Origin: an endosymbiont 'TC1' of Trimyema compressum
GTDB lineage: Bacteria > Bacillota > TC1
Assembly (NCBI RefSeq): GCF_001584725.1
Contig: NZ_CP014606.1
Location: forward strand, 868,001-932,000
Reading direction: 5' to 3'
Length of the DNA: 64,000 nt
The notes below the pieces were generated by a model, which ran no database searches, was not told where the DNA came from, and worked only from the letters and a program-made list of their open reading frames with translations. Below are positions 1 through 7,802 of this stretch, piece by piece; the stretch's first letter is position 1; every line of letters begins with the position of its first letter. Both the position numbers and the translations under genes were made by a program.

Positions 1-189
1 ATGGTTCCCTACTCTATGATTATTTTAGACGAGCCCACAAACCATTTAGATGTGACAACAATTAATCATCTTAAAAAGGCCATTAAAGAATTTGAAGGTA
101 CTATTATATTCGTAACCCACGACAAGCTATTCCCTATTGAAGTTGCAGATGACGAATATGATTTTGAAAAAATTATTTATGATAAATAA
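1..189 (+). CDS. ABC-F family ATPase, C-terminal fragment (runs off left edge)
   Basis: The reading frame is open from base 1, so the gene begins outside the window and the first in-frame ATG need not be its start. The 62 visible residues hold the end of an ABC ATPase domain: a Walker B followed by the D-loop (LDEPTNHLD) and the H-loop (FVTHD). The EPTNHLD form is typical of the soluble duplicated-domain ABC-F family, which acts on ribosomes and has no membrane partner. The short acidic tail ends at a TAA, followed by a strong hairpin terminator. Whether it is an antibiotic-resistance or housekeeping ABC-F protein cannot be decided from this fragment. Confidence 0.75.
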   Translation: MVPYSMIILDEPTNHLDVTTINHLKKAIKEFEGTIIFVTHDKLFPIEVADDEYDFEKIIYDK

Positions 190-210
190 AAAAGGAAGCA
201 AAATATAATT

Positions 211-253
211 AAATTGCACCCCAAACATTTGTCCAATGTTTGGGGTGCAATTT
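211..253 (+). terminator. Perfect 19-bp inverted repeat terminator
   Basis: Arms 211-229 and 235-253 are perfectly complementary around a 5-base loop, with A-rich sequence before and T-rich sequence after. It lies 22 bases after the ABC-F stop codon and before the convergent methyltransferase pseudogene, so it could terminate transcription from both sides. Confidence 0.85.
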
Positions 254-273
254 AATTTTCTTACTTTTTCACT

Positions 274-823
274 CTAAAAGTAACGCCTAACTTTTTTACA
301 ATACTCTAAGTATTCATTCCCATATAATTTTTTTAATGCTTCTTCTCTCAACACTTGACAGTGAACTAACAAGCCACCACCAATTAAAAACAAAAGGCAG
401 AATACATTAGGAATAGTCAAAAATAAATCCAAAAGCTACGTATAAAGAGGGTTCCGTGAAAAAGCAAAAGCACCAGAAGTTACCAAGGCCCCTTCATCTA
501 ATTGATCAATACCTATACGAAAACTCTTGCCAAAAGATATTAAGCCATATCCAAATAATAATAAACCTAAGCAGCTAATAATAAATCCTAGCCAAGCAAT
601 AATAGTATTATTAAATAATAATAGATGCCCTAAAGGCCACCGAAAAACACTTGCTAAAATTATGTAAAAATAAAATATCACAAATGGAGGAATTAAAAAG
701 TCACTCTTGTTAGTCTCCCCCAAATCTTACCGCTTGAATGCCTACCCTTTTCAGTAAAATAATGCGTAAGACTAACAATATAATTAAGACAACTATAACC
801 ACTAATTCTAGAATCATAATCAT
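274..823 (-). pseudogene. Broken isoprenylcysteine methyltransferase-like (ICMT/NnrU-type) membrane protein
   Basis: Read together, the pieces give a membrane protein of about 182 residues resembling the small bacterial ICMT-like methyltransferases, including the late SRNPLYT motif. The natural start is ATG at 823-821 behind AGAGG. Two lesions are visible. A one-base shift in the G run near 718 separates the first hydrophobic segment (ending VRFGG) from the body. An in-frame TAG at 438-436 falls directly after NPLYT. After that TAG the same frame stays open for exactly 53 codons to a TAG at 276-274, and ends in the expected LREEALKKLYGNEYLEY-like tail. The stop is therefore a point mutation and the gene is recently dead. 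No substrate can be assigned. Confidence 0.75.
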
Positions 824-1053
824 TGCACTAACCTCTTTTTTTGTTATTATGTGTATTATTACCTAATCCATCTCTTTATACTTCAAAGTTAATACTTTCC
901 AAAAAATATCTTATATATATCTAAGACATATTCTTAACTTTAATCATTTTCAATTCCATTATTTTGACTATATCCGATTAAATAAACAACATTTACTTTT
1001 TTTAATACATTCAGATATAGAAAATATTTAATTTGTATTTGTATTGATGATTG

Positions 1054-1660
1054 CTACTTTACACTAATAAATGCAATGTGATTTCCTTCTCTAATTATCT
1101 CCACACTGTTAAATCCTGTTTTGTAAAGTAAATCCGAAAATATTGCAGTGTCTTTATATTTAGGTAAATGATAATCTATCTTATCTACTTCATAAATTAT
1201 AAGAAAAATTCTGTCCTTTTTCAACACCCTGTAACATTCACTCAACCCTGCTTCAAGTCGTGACCAATAAATATGATTTTGCACTGCTACAGCTAAGTCG
1301 AAAAAGTTATCCTCAAATTTAATATCGGCAACATTTCCGAGGCATAAAACTACTCTGCCATCTTCTATAAATTCACGATTAAAATCATTAGCCGCTCTTA
1401 GAGATTCTTCTGAAATATCAATTCCAAAAATTTTGCTTTTTTAGTCTTAGTTGCCATGTTTTCGATATTTCTGCCACCGCCAAAACCTATATCAAATATT
1501 TTCCATATTCATTTAAATTAATAGTTGCTAAACCCCATTCGCTTAGATTTTTAAAATAATTTGACCATATTCTAGTTATGACCTTGCCCACAAAACCATG
1601 TGGGTTTGCAGCTTGTCCTGTGAGATATTGAATCAATGGCTGGTATCCAAAGATACTCAT
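1054..1660 (-). pseudogene. Broken class I SAM-dependent methyltransferase
   Basis: The pieces assemble into a class I methyltransferase. A leader containing ANPHGFVGK and WGLATINL is followed by the SAM-binding glycine motif DIGFGGGRN, an acidic strand-2 end (GIDIS), the strand-4 region FFDLAVAV, and a C-terminal domain with YRVLKK. Two single-base losses in A runs, near 1493 and 1436, break the frame on both sides of the glycine motif. Its N-terminal part is now in frame with the end of the upstream EFR1 gene, so the boundary at 1660 (the ATG before SIFGYQ) is my estimate. The substrate is unknown. It probably belonged to the same transcript as EFR1, downstream of the TetR-controlled promoter. 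Confidence 0.7.
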
Positions 1661-2482
1661 TATTATGATCACCACCAAACTAATTACTATCACTTTACTA
1701 TTTTTTTTGACTTTTGCATTCTGTATGCCAATTTGTTTTGCCGTTACATATGGATGAATATACCGACTACGCTTATTTTTAATAAGTGCGTGGGATATTG
1801 CATTTTGTGGGCACCATTGAATACATGCCATGCATTGAGTGCATAATATACCCCAAACCATCTTTTTTTCTTTTAATGTAATGTTATTTACTTGGCATAT
1901 TTGAGTGTATTGCATACAGAAAGTGCATTTATCAGTTGAAAAAACGCTGTACCTAGTTTTGAAAATGACTGTATTTTTTCATCCGCCATATTTTTTGCAA
2001 TTTTGGCCATTATGTCGGGTTTCACAATAACAGGTTGGTTAACCCTTTATAGAAGCAACCATAGACCCAATTTGTTTTTCTGATTTCTTGAAAATTTGTT
2101 TTTGTAAATACCTTGTAAACGCACTATATTCCAATATATAATTACCAGGCATTTTGACATGGTATTCCTGTAAACATATATTATCAGCCAAAGCAGCCCT
2201 TATATCTGCTAAAGCATATCTCCAAGAGCCTCCTCGCGTGGCCACTGCAAATACTTTTTGGCTGTAAGTTAGAGGAATCATACTTATCATTCTAATCACA
2301 ATTTCTGGTGCATGTATATAATAAACCGGAAAAACAAATCCTACGGTAGTATATTCTCCGATATTAAAATCATTGGCTTTTAGTAAGGGGTTAACTACTG
2401 TGTTTCCCAATTTCAAAGCAATTGCCCTTGCTACAAAATACGAATTTCCGGTTCCGCTAAAATAAAAAATAATATTTTTCAA
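1660..2482 (-). pseudogene. Broken EFR1-type flavodoxin-ferredoxin fusion protein
   Basis: The N-terminal 147 codons are a flavodoxin-like domain with the FMN phosphate loop FSGTGNS. A ferredoxin module follows, whose second cluster motif is CTQCMACIQWCP. This is the layout of EFR1-family proteins of anaerobes. The start is TTG at 2482, eight bases after GGAGGG. Shifts near 2040 (AAAGGG) and 1957 (T run) break it. The first ferredoxin motif also carries substitutions: where Cys-x2-Cys-x2-Cys-x3-Cys-Pro is expected, it reads CTFCMQYTQICQ, with the third Cys now Tyr and Pro now Gln. Substitutions at ligands argue for real decay rather than read errors. The 3' boundary is uncertain because the frame runs into the methyltransferase. 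Confidence 0.75.
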
Positions 2483-2500
2483 TATTGACGCCCTCCATAA

Positions 2501-2530
2501 CTTTAGAATATTCCTGCAAGAATTCTAAAG
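2501..2530. promoter_or_regulatory. Operator 1: 9-bp arms around 12 bases
   Basis: The arms CTTTAGAAT (2501-2509) and ATTCTAAAG (2522-2530) are perfectly complementary, separated by 12 bases. The site covers the predicted start region of the minus-strand promoter. It has the same geometry as the second site at 2567-2594, which points to one dimeric regulator binding both, most simply the adjacent TetR protein. Confidence 0.7.
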
Positions 2531-2532
2531 TT

Positions 2533-2561
2533 ATTCTACTCTCTTATTCATCGTTTGTCAA
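2533..2561 (-). promoter_or_regulatory. Promoter for the EFR1/methyltransferase unit
   Basis: On the minus strand a perfect -35 TTGACA (2561-2556) and -10 TAGAAT (2538-2533) are separated by 17 bases. Transcription would begin near 2526, inside operator 1. The genes it served are now broken. Confidence 0.75.
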
Positions 2562-2566
2562 TGGTG

Positions 2567-2594
2567 TTTGGAATATATATGGAATAATTCCAAA
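2567..2594. promoter_or_regulatory. Operator 2: 8-bp arms around 12 bases
   Basis: The arms TTTGGAAT (2567-2574) and ATTCCAAA (2587-2594) flank 12 bases. It differs from operator 1 by one symmetric base change per arm, and it overlaps the -35 box of the regulator's own promoter, suggesting autorepression. Confidence 0.7.
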
Positions 2595-2616
2595 GTTTTA
2601 TATTGTATGGTATACT
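2588..2616 (+). promoter_or_regulatory. Promoter of the TetR gene
   Basis: The -10 TATACT (2611-2616) lies 17 bases after a weak -35 TTCCAA (2588-2593) that is embedded in operator 2. It is followed by AGGAGG and the TTG start. Confidence 0.55.
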
Positions 2617-2637
2617 AGCATGTAGGAGGTGACGGAT

Positions 2638-3219
2638 TTGAACAAGTATGAATTAACCACAAAAAAGAAAAAGGCCGCAATTATTTATACGGCACAAACT
2701 CTATTTAAGAATGAAGGTGTTTCTGATGTAAACATGAAAAAAATTGCAGATAAAGCCGGTGTGTCACAAGCGTCTATTTATAACTATTTCGGCAGCAAAG
2801 AAACTTTGGTTTCCGAGTGTGCGAAAGCAGTAATGAAAGACACCCTTATACAAGCAAATGAAATATTACACTTAGAAATAAGCTATTTAGATAAAATAAA
2901 TAAAGTTCTAGCAATATGCAACGACGGTTTAAATCACTCTATTTCAGAGTACTTTAGCGAAAAAGCTTTACAGGACAAACAACTAGTTAAATTGTTAGTG
3001 AAAAACTTCAGTGAAAGCAAGAACATGATATATCGTCAATATATTGAGTTGGGGAAACAAGAAAACTGTATTGATACGACTATTCCAACAGAAACATATT
3101 TGCGTTTTATTGGTGCATTAGGCACTATAGCAGATACAAGTACTGATAGCAATGAGAAATTAAATTTAGAGCATTTGCATAAATTATTTTTGTATGGATT
3201 GTTGGGAGCTCCATGCTAA
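2638..3219 (+). CDS. TetR/AcrR family transcriptional regulator
   Basis: This is an intact regulator of about 193 residues. The N-terminal helix-turn-helix has the TetR pattern (IADKAGVSQASIYNYFGSKE, about residues 36-55), followed by an all-helical ligand-binding domain too divergent to name a ligand. I place the start at TTG 2638. AGGAGG at 2624-2629 is 8 bases upstream of it, whereas the GTG at 2629 overlaps the ribosome binding site itself. It is divergent from the broken EFR1/methyltransferase unit, with two matching operators between them, so it most likely represses that unit and itself. The last few codons run into sequence resembling an intron remnant, so the C-terminus may not be the ancestral one. 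Confidence 0.85.
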   Translation: MNKYELTTKKKKAAIIYTAQTLFKNEGVSDVNMKKIADKAGVSQASIYNYFGSKETLVSECAKAVMKDTLIQANEILHLEISYLDKINKVLAICNDGLNHSISEYFSEKALQDKQLVKLLVKNFSESKNMIYRQYIELGKQENCIDTTIPTETYLRFIGALGTIADTSTDSNEKLNLEHLHKLFLYGLLGAPC

Positions 3220-3220
3220 C

Positions 3221-3267
3221 GACCTTCTCTCACACCACTGTGCACACGGTTCTGTACATGGCGGTTA
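3221..3267 (-). other. Possible degraded group II intron 3' end (domain V-like)
   Basis: On the minus strand this stretch reads AACCGCC, then GTACAGAACC, then AGTGGTGTGAGA. It resembles from memory the domain V hairpin and following bases of bacterial group II introns. The pairing is imperfect, with two mismatches in the outer stem, and no reverse transcriptase is nearby. It starts right after the TetR stop codon. Confidence 0.3.
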
Positions 3268-3271
3268 TTTA

Positions 3272-3305
3272 ATTATCACAGGATTTTATTGTCATCTGTG
3301 ATAAT
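3272..3305. terminator. 10-bp perfect inverted repeat after tetR
   Basis: The arms ATTATCACAG (3272-3281) and CTGTGATAAT (3296-3305) flank 14 bases. There is no proper T run, so termination is possible but not certain. Confidence 0.4.
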
Positions 3306-3682
3306 GTAATCCATTAACTCCTATATAATATAGAATATGGATAAAAATGCGAACAAATTTTAGTGAACAGTTGTATTCACAAAAATCGGAAGATTTGATT
3401 TGAAAAAACAATTCCTCTTAAAAGTTTTGGATAAGTTTGTGTATAATACCATCAATGGTCTCTTCAATCGTTTAATGATACTATGGTTATATTTCCGTCA
3501 TTATTCACTACTTGCAAATTTCATAACATCATTTAGATTCTGATTACATGAAACCATTCCCCCTAGAACACTTAGGTACAATGTAAAGGTTAAAGGTTCT
3601 CATCGTAATGATAGCCAACAGATTTTATCAATTTTCAACATTTACAGCCCTACAGGATTTAAATACTAAAGGCGCTAACTAT
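3306..3682. other. Gene-free stretch with no recognised feature
   Basis: There is no open frame of useful length on either strand, and no tRNA or strong hairpin. Given the intron-like hairpin just to its left, it may be a decayed mobile intron or gene, but I cannot recognise one. Confidence 0.5.
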
Positions 3683-3721
3683 AATAAAAGCACTTTCTAT
3701 TATATAGAAAGTGCTTTTATT
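3683..3721 (-). terminator. 18-bp perfect hairpin terminator
   Basis: The arms 3683-3700 and 3704-3721 pair perfectly around a 3-base loop, with T-rich sequence on both sides. It terminates the PLP-enzyme gene, which ends at 3750. Confidence 0.9.
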
Positions 3722-3749
3722 ATTCGTTAATAAGATAACTTCTTAAATA

Positions 3750-5234
3750 CTATTTTAAAAGGCCAGTTTTATCATTGAATTCTTCAATTAAAGCATCAAT
3801 TTCAGGAGCCATTGTATGAAGTTTGTTCCAATAATTGTCATAATCATACCATTGTGCATTTAACTCCTCAACATCCATACCTTGTTGCTCTACCCATGTA
3901 TAGTATTTTAAGTTATGAATACGTTTTTTACCTTCTAGAGATAACTCTAAGAAGTGGTCAGTTCTAATACCGTGAACGCTTTTTTCTAAGTCGATAGCAG
4001 CATCTTCAGAGTTATACTCTCTTCCGCCTCTTTCTTCTTTAAGCTCTTCTAGTCTTGAACCATACATTTCAGCTGCATCTGTAAACACAGTTAAAATAAT
4101 ATCGTCTTCAGTTAATTCTTGTGATTTAGCAAATTTGATAGCTCCGATAATATTAGCTGCTCCGGAGATTCCACACCAAGTTAACTTGCTGATTACATCT
4201 TCAGATACACCTAAAGAACGAAGGTAATCTTGACCAGCTTTTTCATTGAATAGACGGAATAAAGCCATAGCATCGTTGTCATCAATAGCTGTAATAAAAT
4301 CAGTGTTTTTCACATTGTGAACCCAAGGAACGTGTTTGTCGCCAATACCTTCAATTCTGTGGTCACCGAATCCATTGTCATATAGTGTTGAACACTGAAG
4401 TGCTTCACCAACAACAATTTTAGCACCTGGATACTGATCTTTAATAAAGTCTCCAGAACCTAAAGTTCCAGCAGATCCAGAGCAAAGGCTTACACCAGCC
4501 ACTCTACCATTAGCACCAATTTCTTCTTCAATAACTGTTTGCATAGCATTACCAGTTACTTCATAGTGCCATAATGTGTTAGCTAATTCAGCAAATTGGT
4601 TGAAGATTTTAGCTTCAGGTCTAGTTCTTCTTAAGTTCCATGTTTCATCATAAATTTCTTTAACGTTACTTTCGCAACCAGTTGTAGCAATAATTTCATC
4701 AGTAACTTTTTTTAACCAGTCAAAACGCTCTTGGCTCATGTTTTCTGGAAGAATTGCAATTGACTTACAGCCTAATAATTTAGAAATATATGCACCACCA
4801 CGGCAATAGTTACCAGTTGATGGCCATACTGCTGAGTCAGTTGATGGGTCAAATTGACCTGTTAATAAACGTGGAACTAAGCATGAAAACGCTGGTCCTA
4901 CTTTGTGTGCACCAACTGGGAAATATTTACCAGAAAGAGCAATGATTCTAGCTTTTACACCAGTAATTTCAGAAGGAAATTCAACATAATTAGGTAGCTT
5001 ATTATAAAGTCCACCTTCTCTTGTTGGTTGGTTTTTCCAGCTAATTCTGAATAGGTTTAAAGGGTTTAAATCTTCTGTATTCACAGACTTAAGCTGCTCC
5101 TTAATAGAATCTGGAATTAAATCTGGGTTTTTCATTTGTGCTAGTGTAGGAACAATAATGTTTCTTTCCTTAGCACGTTCAACAGTTTTTTCTAACTGTT
5201 TCTCATTAATTGTTAGGTCGATTAATTGTCTCAT
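3750..5234 (-). CDS. TrpB-fold PLP-dependent enzyme, substrate unknown
   Basis: This is an intact 494-residue fold-type II PLP enzyme. The likely Schiff-base lysine is in VGAHKVGPA (about residue 112), which has the GAHK context seen in tryptophan synthase beta. The phosphate-binding glycine loop is probably GSAGTLGSG (about 253-261), and PSTGNYCRGG fits the substrate-carboxylate loop. It is longer than cysteine synthase or TrpB and carries an acidic helical C-terminal part. It belongs to the group usually annotated only as PLP-dependent beta-subunit protein in clostridia. An AGGAGG site precedes the ATG. The gene stands alone with its own terminator and an unusual structured leader, so it may be regulated separately. 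I do not assign a reaction. Confidence 0.8.
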   Translation of the reverse strand: MRQLIDLTINEKQLEKTVERAKERNIIVPTLAQMKNPDLIPDSIKEQLKSVNTEDLNPLNLFRISWKNQPTREGGLYNKLPNYVEFPSEITGVKARIIALSGKYFPVGAHKVGPAFSCLVPRLLTGQFDPSTDSAVWPSTGNYCRGGAYISKLLGCKSIAILPENMSQERFDWLKKVTDEIIATTGCESNVKEIYDETWNLRRTRPEAKIFNQFAELANTLWHYEVTGNAMQTVIEEEIGANGRVAGVSLCSGSAGTLGSGDFIKDQYPGAKIVVGEALQCSTLYDNGFGDHRIEGIGDKHVPWVHNVKNTDFITAIDDNDAMALFRLFNEKAGQDYLRSLGVSEDVISKLTWCGISGAANIIGAIKFAKSQELTEDDIILTVFTDAAEMYGSRLEELKEERGGREYNSEDAAIDLEKSVHGIRTDHFLELSLEGKKRIHNLKYYTWVEQQGMDVEELNAQWYDYDNYWNKLHTMAPEIDALIEEFNDKTGLLK

Positions 5235-5290
5235 GTTTGTCCTCCTATTTTTTAATAATAAACATAATATTTATATATCTTATTTTTTGT

Positions 5291-5372
5291 CGCCTCATTA
5301 AGGTAAAAGCTACAATTTAGCGCCAAAAAGGCACCTACCTAACATTCTACCTTAAAAAGGGCGTTTTGGCTA
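5291..5372 (-). promoter_or_regulatory. Structured 5' leader of the PLP-enzyme gene (possible RNA switch)
   Basis: In the transcript, CGCC (5363-5360) pairs with GGCG (5294-5291) and AAGGTA (5353-5348) with UACCUU (5305-5300). They enclose a hairpin GGUGCC-UUUUU-GGCGCU (5335-5319). A second pairing, UAGCCAAAA (5372-5364) with UUUUGGC..UA (5328-5318), would exclude both. Mutually exclusive helices about 55 bases before the start codon suggest a regulatory leader. It matches no riboswitch class I recognise, and the aptamer idea is inference. Confidence 0.4.
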
Positions 5373-5427
5373 TAGCTAACATATGATTTTCTCATATTGT
5401 TCCAATATTTATGAAGTAAACTTCATT

Positions 5428-5605
5428 TTATTTCAAAGTTTCTAAAAATGAAACGGTTTTATTTGCAATAAGCCCTTTTCCGTCGCCCATTTGAAAACCA
5501 TAGTTTCCAAACTGATAATGATTGCCACATACTATTAAAAAAATGGTATACTATTTTTATTTTCTTCAACAAGTACTTTATCAGTAAATTGAAGATAATC
5601 CTCAG
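5428..5605 (-). pseudogene. Remnant of an unidentified gene (3' end)
   Basis: Two minus-strand frames join across a T7 run near 5541. The upstream one reads GAEDYLQFTDKVLVEENK, and after a one-base slip it continues as VCGNHYQFGNYGFQMGDGKG to a TAA at 5430-5428. The joined stretch of about 58 residues looks like a real protein tail (glycine-rich loop, amphipathic end) but has no start and no recognised family. It lies upstream of the PLP-enzyme leader. Confidence 0.3.
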
Positions 5606-5678
5606 CACCATATTATCATTAACATATCAAACATCATATCCAAAAAGACCTGCTTCAAAGGCGAAGTGGACCTTACTT

Positions 5679-6323
5679 TTATAAACTTGCTACTGAAACT
5701 GCAAAAGTAAGATCGATAACTCTAAATCCTTTACCTTCGTCCTGATCTTTCTCTTTAACTAAATTTAGTACTTCATCACACATTGCTTTAGGAATACTAA
5801 AACTATGACGGGCACTTGTATCTTCTTTTTCAAAAAATACAAACTCTAGTTCATTATTTTTTGTCTCTGAGTAAAAGGCTATGCCTTCTTTCAACTTTAA
5901 TTGAGTTCTTGCTAATAGTTTACAGACTTCAATTGTTCGATCGTCTAAATCTTCATCAAAAATCCGAATTTTCTCAAGAAGGCTTTTATAATCAAAAACA
6001 ACGCGCAATCTATTATTATAAGAATCATCAAAAAGTGTTGCAGTTTCTTTGTCTAGATTTTCAATTAAAGTTTTTTCTTCACCAACAGGATAATCTGGGG
6101 CAAAGTGGATAAAAAACTTTTTATCCATATCGTGGTAAATTAAAGGAATGTAAATGCGAGCTCCATAACCACAATCTTTACATTTCAGCATATTCAATGT
6201 ACCATCAAAAAGCTTTTCTTTTAAATCTGGGTTCATTTTAACATTGACCTTTTCCCATAAAATAACTTCTCTTTCAGTACCACATTGAGGACAATTCATT
6301 TTTTCTCTAATCTGTTGAATCAT
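5679..6323 (-). CDS. CpXC domain protein
   Basis: This intact 214-residue protein begins with a zinc-ribbon-like region, MNCPQCG (about residues 9-15) paired with a second knuckle, CKDCGYG (about 48-54). That is the CpXC domain arrangement. The remaining roughly 150 residues are charged and soluble, with no recognised catalytic motif. The ATG at 6323 has AGAGG six bases upstream and is preferred over the internal Met-9. It is followed by a gene-poor region and lies 29 bases after lpdA, so the two probably share a transcript. The function is unknown. Zinc binding is inferred from the cysteine pairs. Confidence 0.75.
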   Translation of the reverse strand: MIQQIREKMNCPQCGTEREVILWEKVNVKMNPDLKEKLFDGTLNMLKCKDCGYGARIYIPLIYHDMDKKFFIHFAPDYPVGEEKTLIENLDKETATLFDDSYNNRLRVVFDYKSLLEKIRIFDEDLDDRTIEVCKLLARTQLKLKEGIAFYSETKNNELEFVFFEKEDTSARHSFSIPKAMCDEVLNLVKEKDQDEGKGFRVIDLTFAVSVASL

Positions 6324-6351
6324 CAGGTTCCTCTTTTCCTAAAAATATAAT

Positions 6352-7731
6352 CTATAATGTATGTGTTGCTAAGCCATGAACAGCTTCTGCAGCTTCCATA
6401 ATAGATTCTGAAATTGTTGGATGTGCATGAATTGTTTTAGCAATATCTTCAGCTGTTAGGCCTTTTCTTACAGCTAATACTAATTCAGCAATTAAGTCAG
6501 TAGCATGAGGTCCAAGAATATGAGCTCCTAATATTTTGTCTGTATTTGCATCAGTAATGATTTTTACAAAACCATCTTTTTCACCGATGCATAATGCTTT
6601 ACCACATGCACTAAATGGAAACTTACCAACTTTAATAGGTCCTTTTTCAGCTGCTTCTTTTTCAGTTAAACCAATTGAAGCAATTTCAGGTGAAGTATAA
6701 ATACAGCTAGGTACGTCAACAATATCAGGAATGCCTTTTGTACCTTTAATAATATTTTCTACAACTTGGTTACCTTGAACACTGGCAGCATGAGCTAGTA
6801 ACACTCTATTATCAACATCCCCAATTGCATAAATATTGGAAACAGAAGTTTGTAAATATTCATCAGTAACGACTTCACCTCTTGGGCCAACTTCTACACC
6901 AACATTTTCAAGACCAATACCTTTAGAATTTAAAGTGCGTCCAATACCAATTAATACCATACCAGCATTTAAAGTTTTACCGTTATTTAGGCTAACATCA
7001 ACACCATTTGGTCCATCAGTAACTTTTTCAACCATAACACCTGTTTGAATACCAATTTTCTTCTTTTTAAGTAAAAGTGCGAAGCGTTTTGAAATTTCTT
7101 CATCAATCATTGGTAAGATTCTCGCTTCTGCCTCAACCATAGTAACGGGAATACCTAACTCAGCATAAATCATAGCAAATTCACAGCCAATAACACCTGC
7201 ACCAACAATTAATAATGAAGATGGCATCTCTTTTAATTCAAGAATTTCTTTACTTGTTACAACAGTTTTACCATTGTAGCCTAAAGCCGCAATAGTAGCT
7301 GATTCAGAACCAGTTGCAATAATAATATTCTTAGCCTCAACTTTATCTACAGAACCATCTTCTTTGTTAACTGTAATTTCTGTTGTTGAAGTTAATTTAC
7401 CATCGCCTTTAATTACTGTTACTTTATGAAAATCTAAAAGAGAGGAGACGCCACCAGTTAATTGCTTAACAACTGCATCTTTTCTCTCCATTATTTTACC
7501 AAAATCAATTTGGTAGCTATCAACATTAATACCAAATTCACTACTTCTCTTAATATTAGCAAGCACGCCAGTACTAGCTAGCATAGCTTTTGTAGGAATA
7601 CACCCTCTATTAAGACATGTACCACCAATAGTATCCTTTTCAATTAATACTACTTTTGCGCCTAAACGGGCAGCTCTAATAGCAGCTACATATCCACCAG
7701 GGCCACCACCTAAAATACCAATATCATACAT
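6352..7731 (-). CDS. lpdA: Dihydrolipoyl dehydrogenase (E3)
   Basis: This FAD-dependent disulfide oxidoreductase re-oxidises lipoyl groups of 2-oxoacid dehydrogenases or of glycine cleavage protein H, using NAD+. It shows an N-terminal FAD-binding GGGPGG, the redox-active pair Cys-39/Cys-44 (GGTCLNRGC), a central NAD-binding GAGVIG, a second FAD motif YAIGDV, and the C-terminal HAHPTISE with the active-site His. The start is the ATG at 7731, nine bases after AAGGAGG, giving 459 residues. A longer frame from 7767 reads through that ribosome binding site and is not the start. No lipoyl-domain or E1/E2 genes are nearby, so its partner complex cannot be told from context. Confidence 0.92.
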   Translation of the reverse strand: MYDIGILGGGPGGYVAAIRAARLGAKVVLIEKDTIGGTCLNRGCIPTKAMLASTGVLANIKRSSEFGINVDSYQIDFGKIMERKDAVVKQLTGGVSSLLDFHKVTVIKGDGKLTSTTEITVNKEDGSVDKVEAKNIIIATGSESATIAALGYNGKTVVTSKEILELKEMPSSLLIVGAGVIGCEFAMIYAELGIPVTMVEAEARILPMIDEEISKRFALLLKKKKIGIQTGVMVEKVTDGPNGVDVSLNNGKTLNAGMVLIGIGRTLNSKGIGLENVGVEVGPRGEVVTDEYLQTSVSNIYAIGDVDNRVLLAHAASVQGNQVVENIIKGTKGIPDIVDVPSCIYTSPEIASIGLTEKEAAEKGPIKVGKFPFSACGKALCIGEKDGFVKIITDANTDKILGAHILGPHATDLIAELVLAVRKGLTAEDIAKTIHAHPTISESIMEAAEAVHGLATHTL

Positions 7732-7802
7732 TAGGTTTAATCCTCCTTGATTCTTATTATTTATCATTAAATTATATCATTTTATCTATTTTAAAGAAAC
7801 CA

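Noticed and set aside
436-438. UAG in the ICMT-like gene as a pyrrolysine codon
   Set aside because: Pyrrolysine is known mainly in methylamine methyltransferases. This gene also carries a frameshift near 718, so it is dead in any case.
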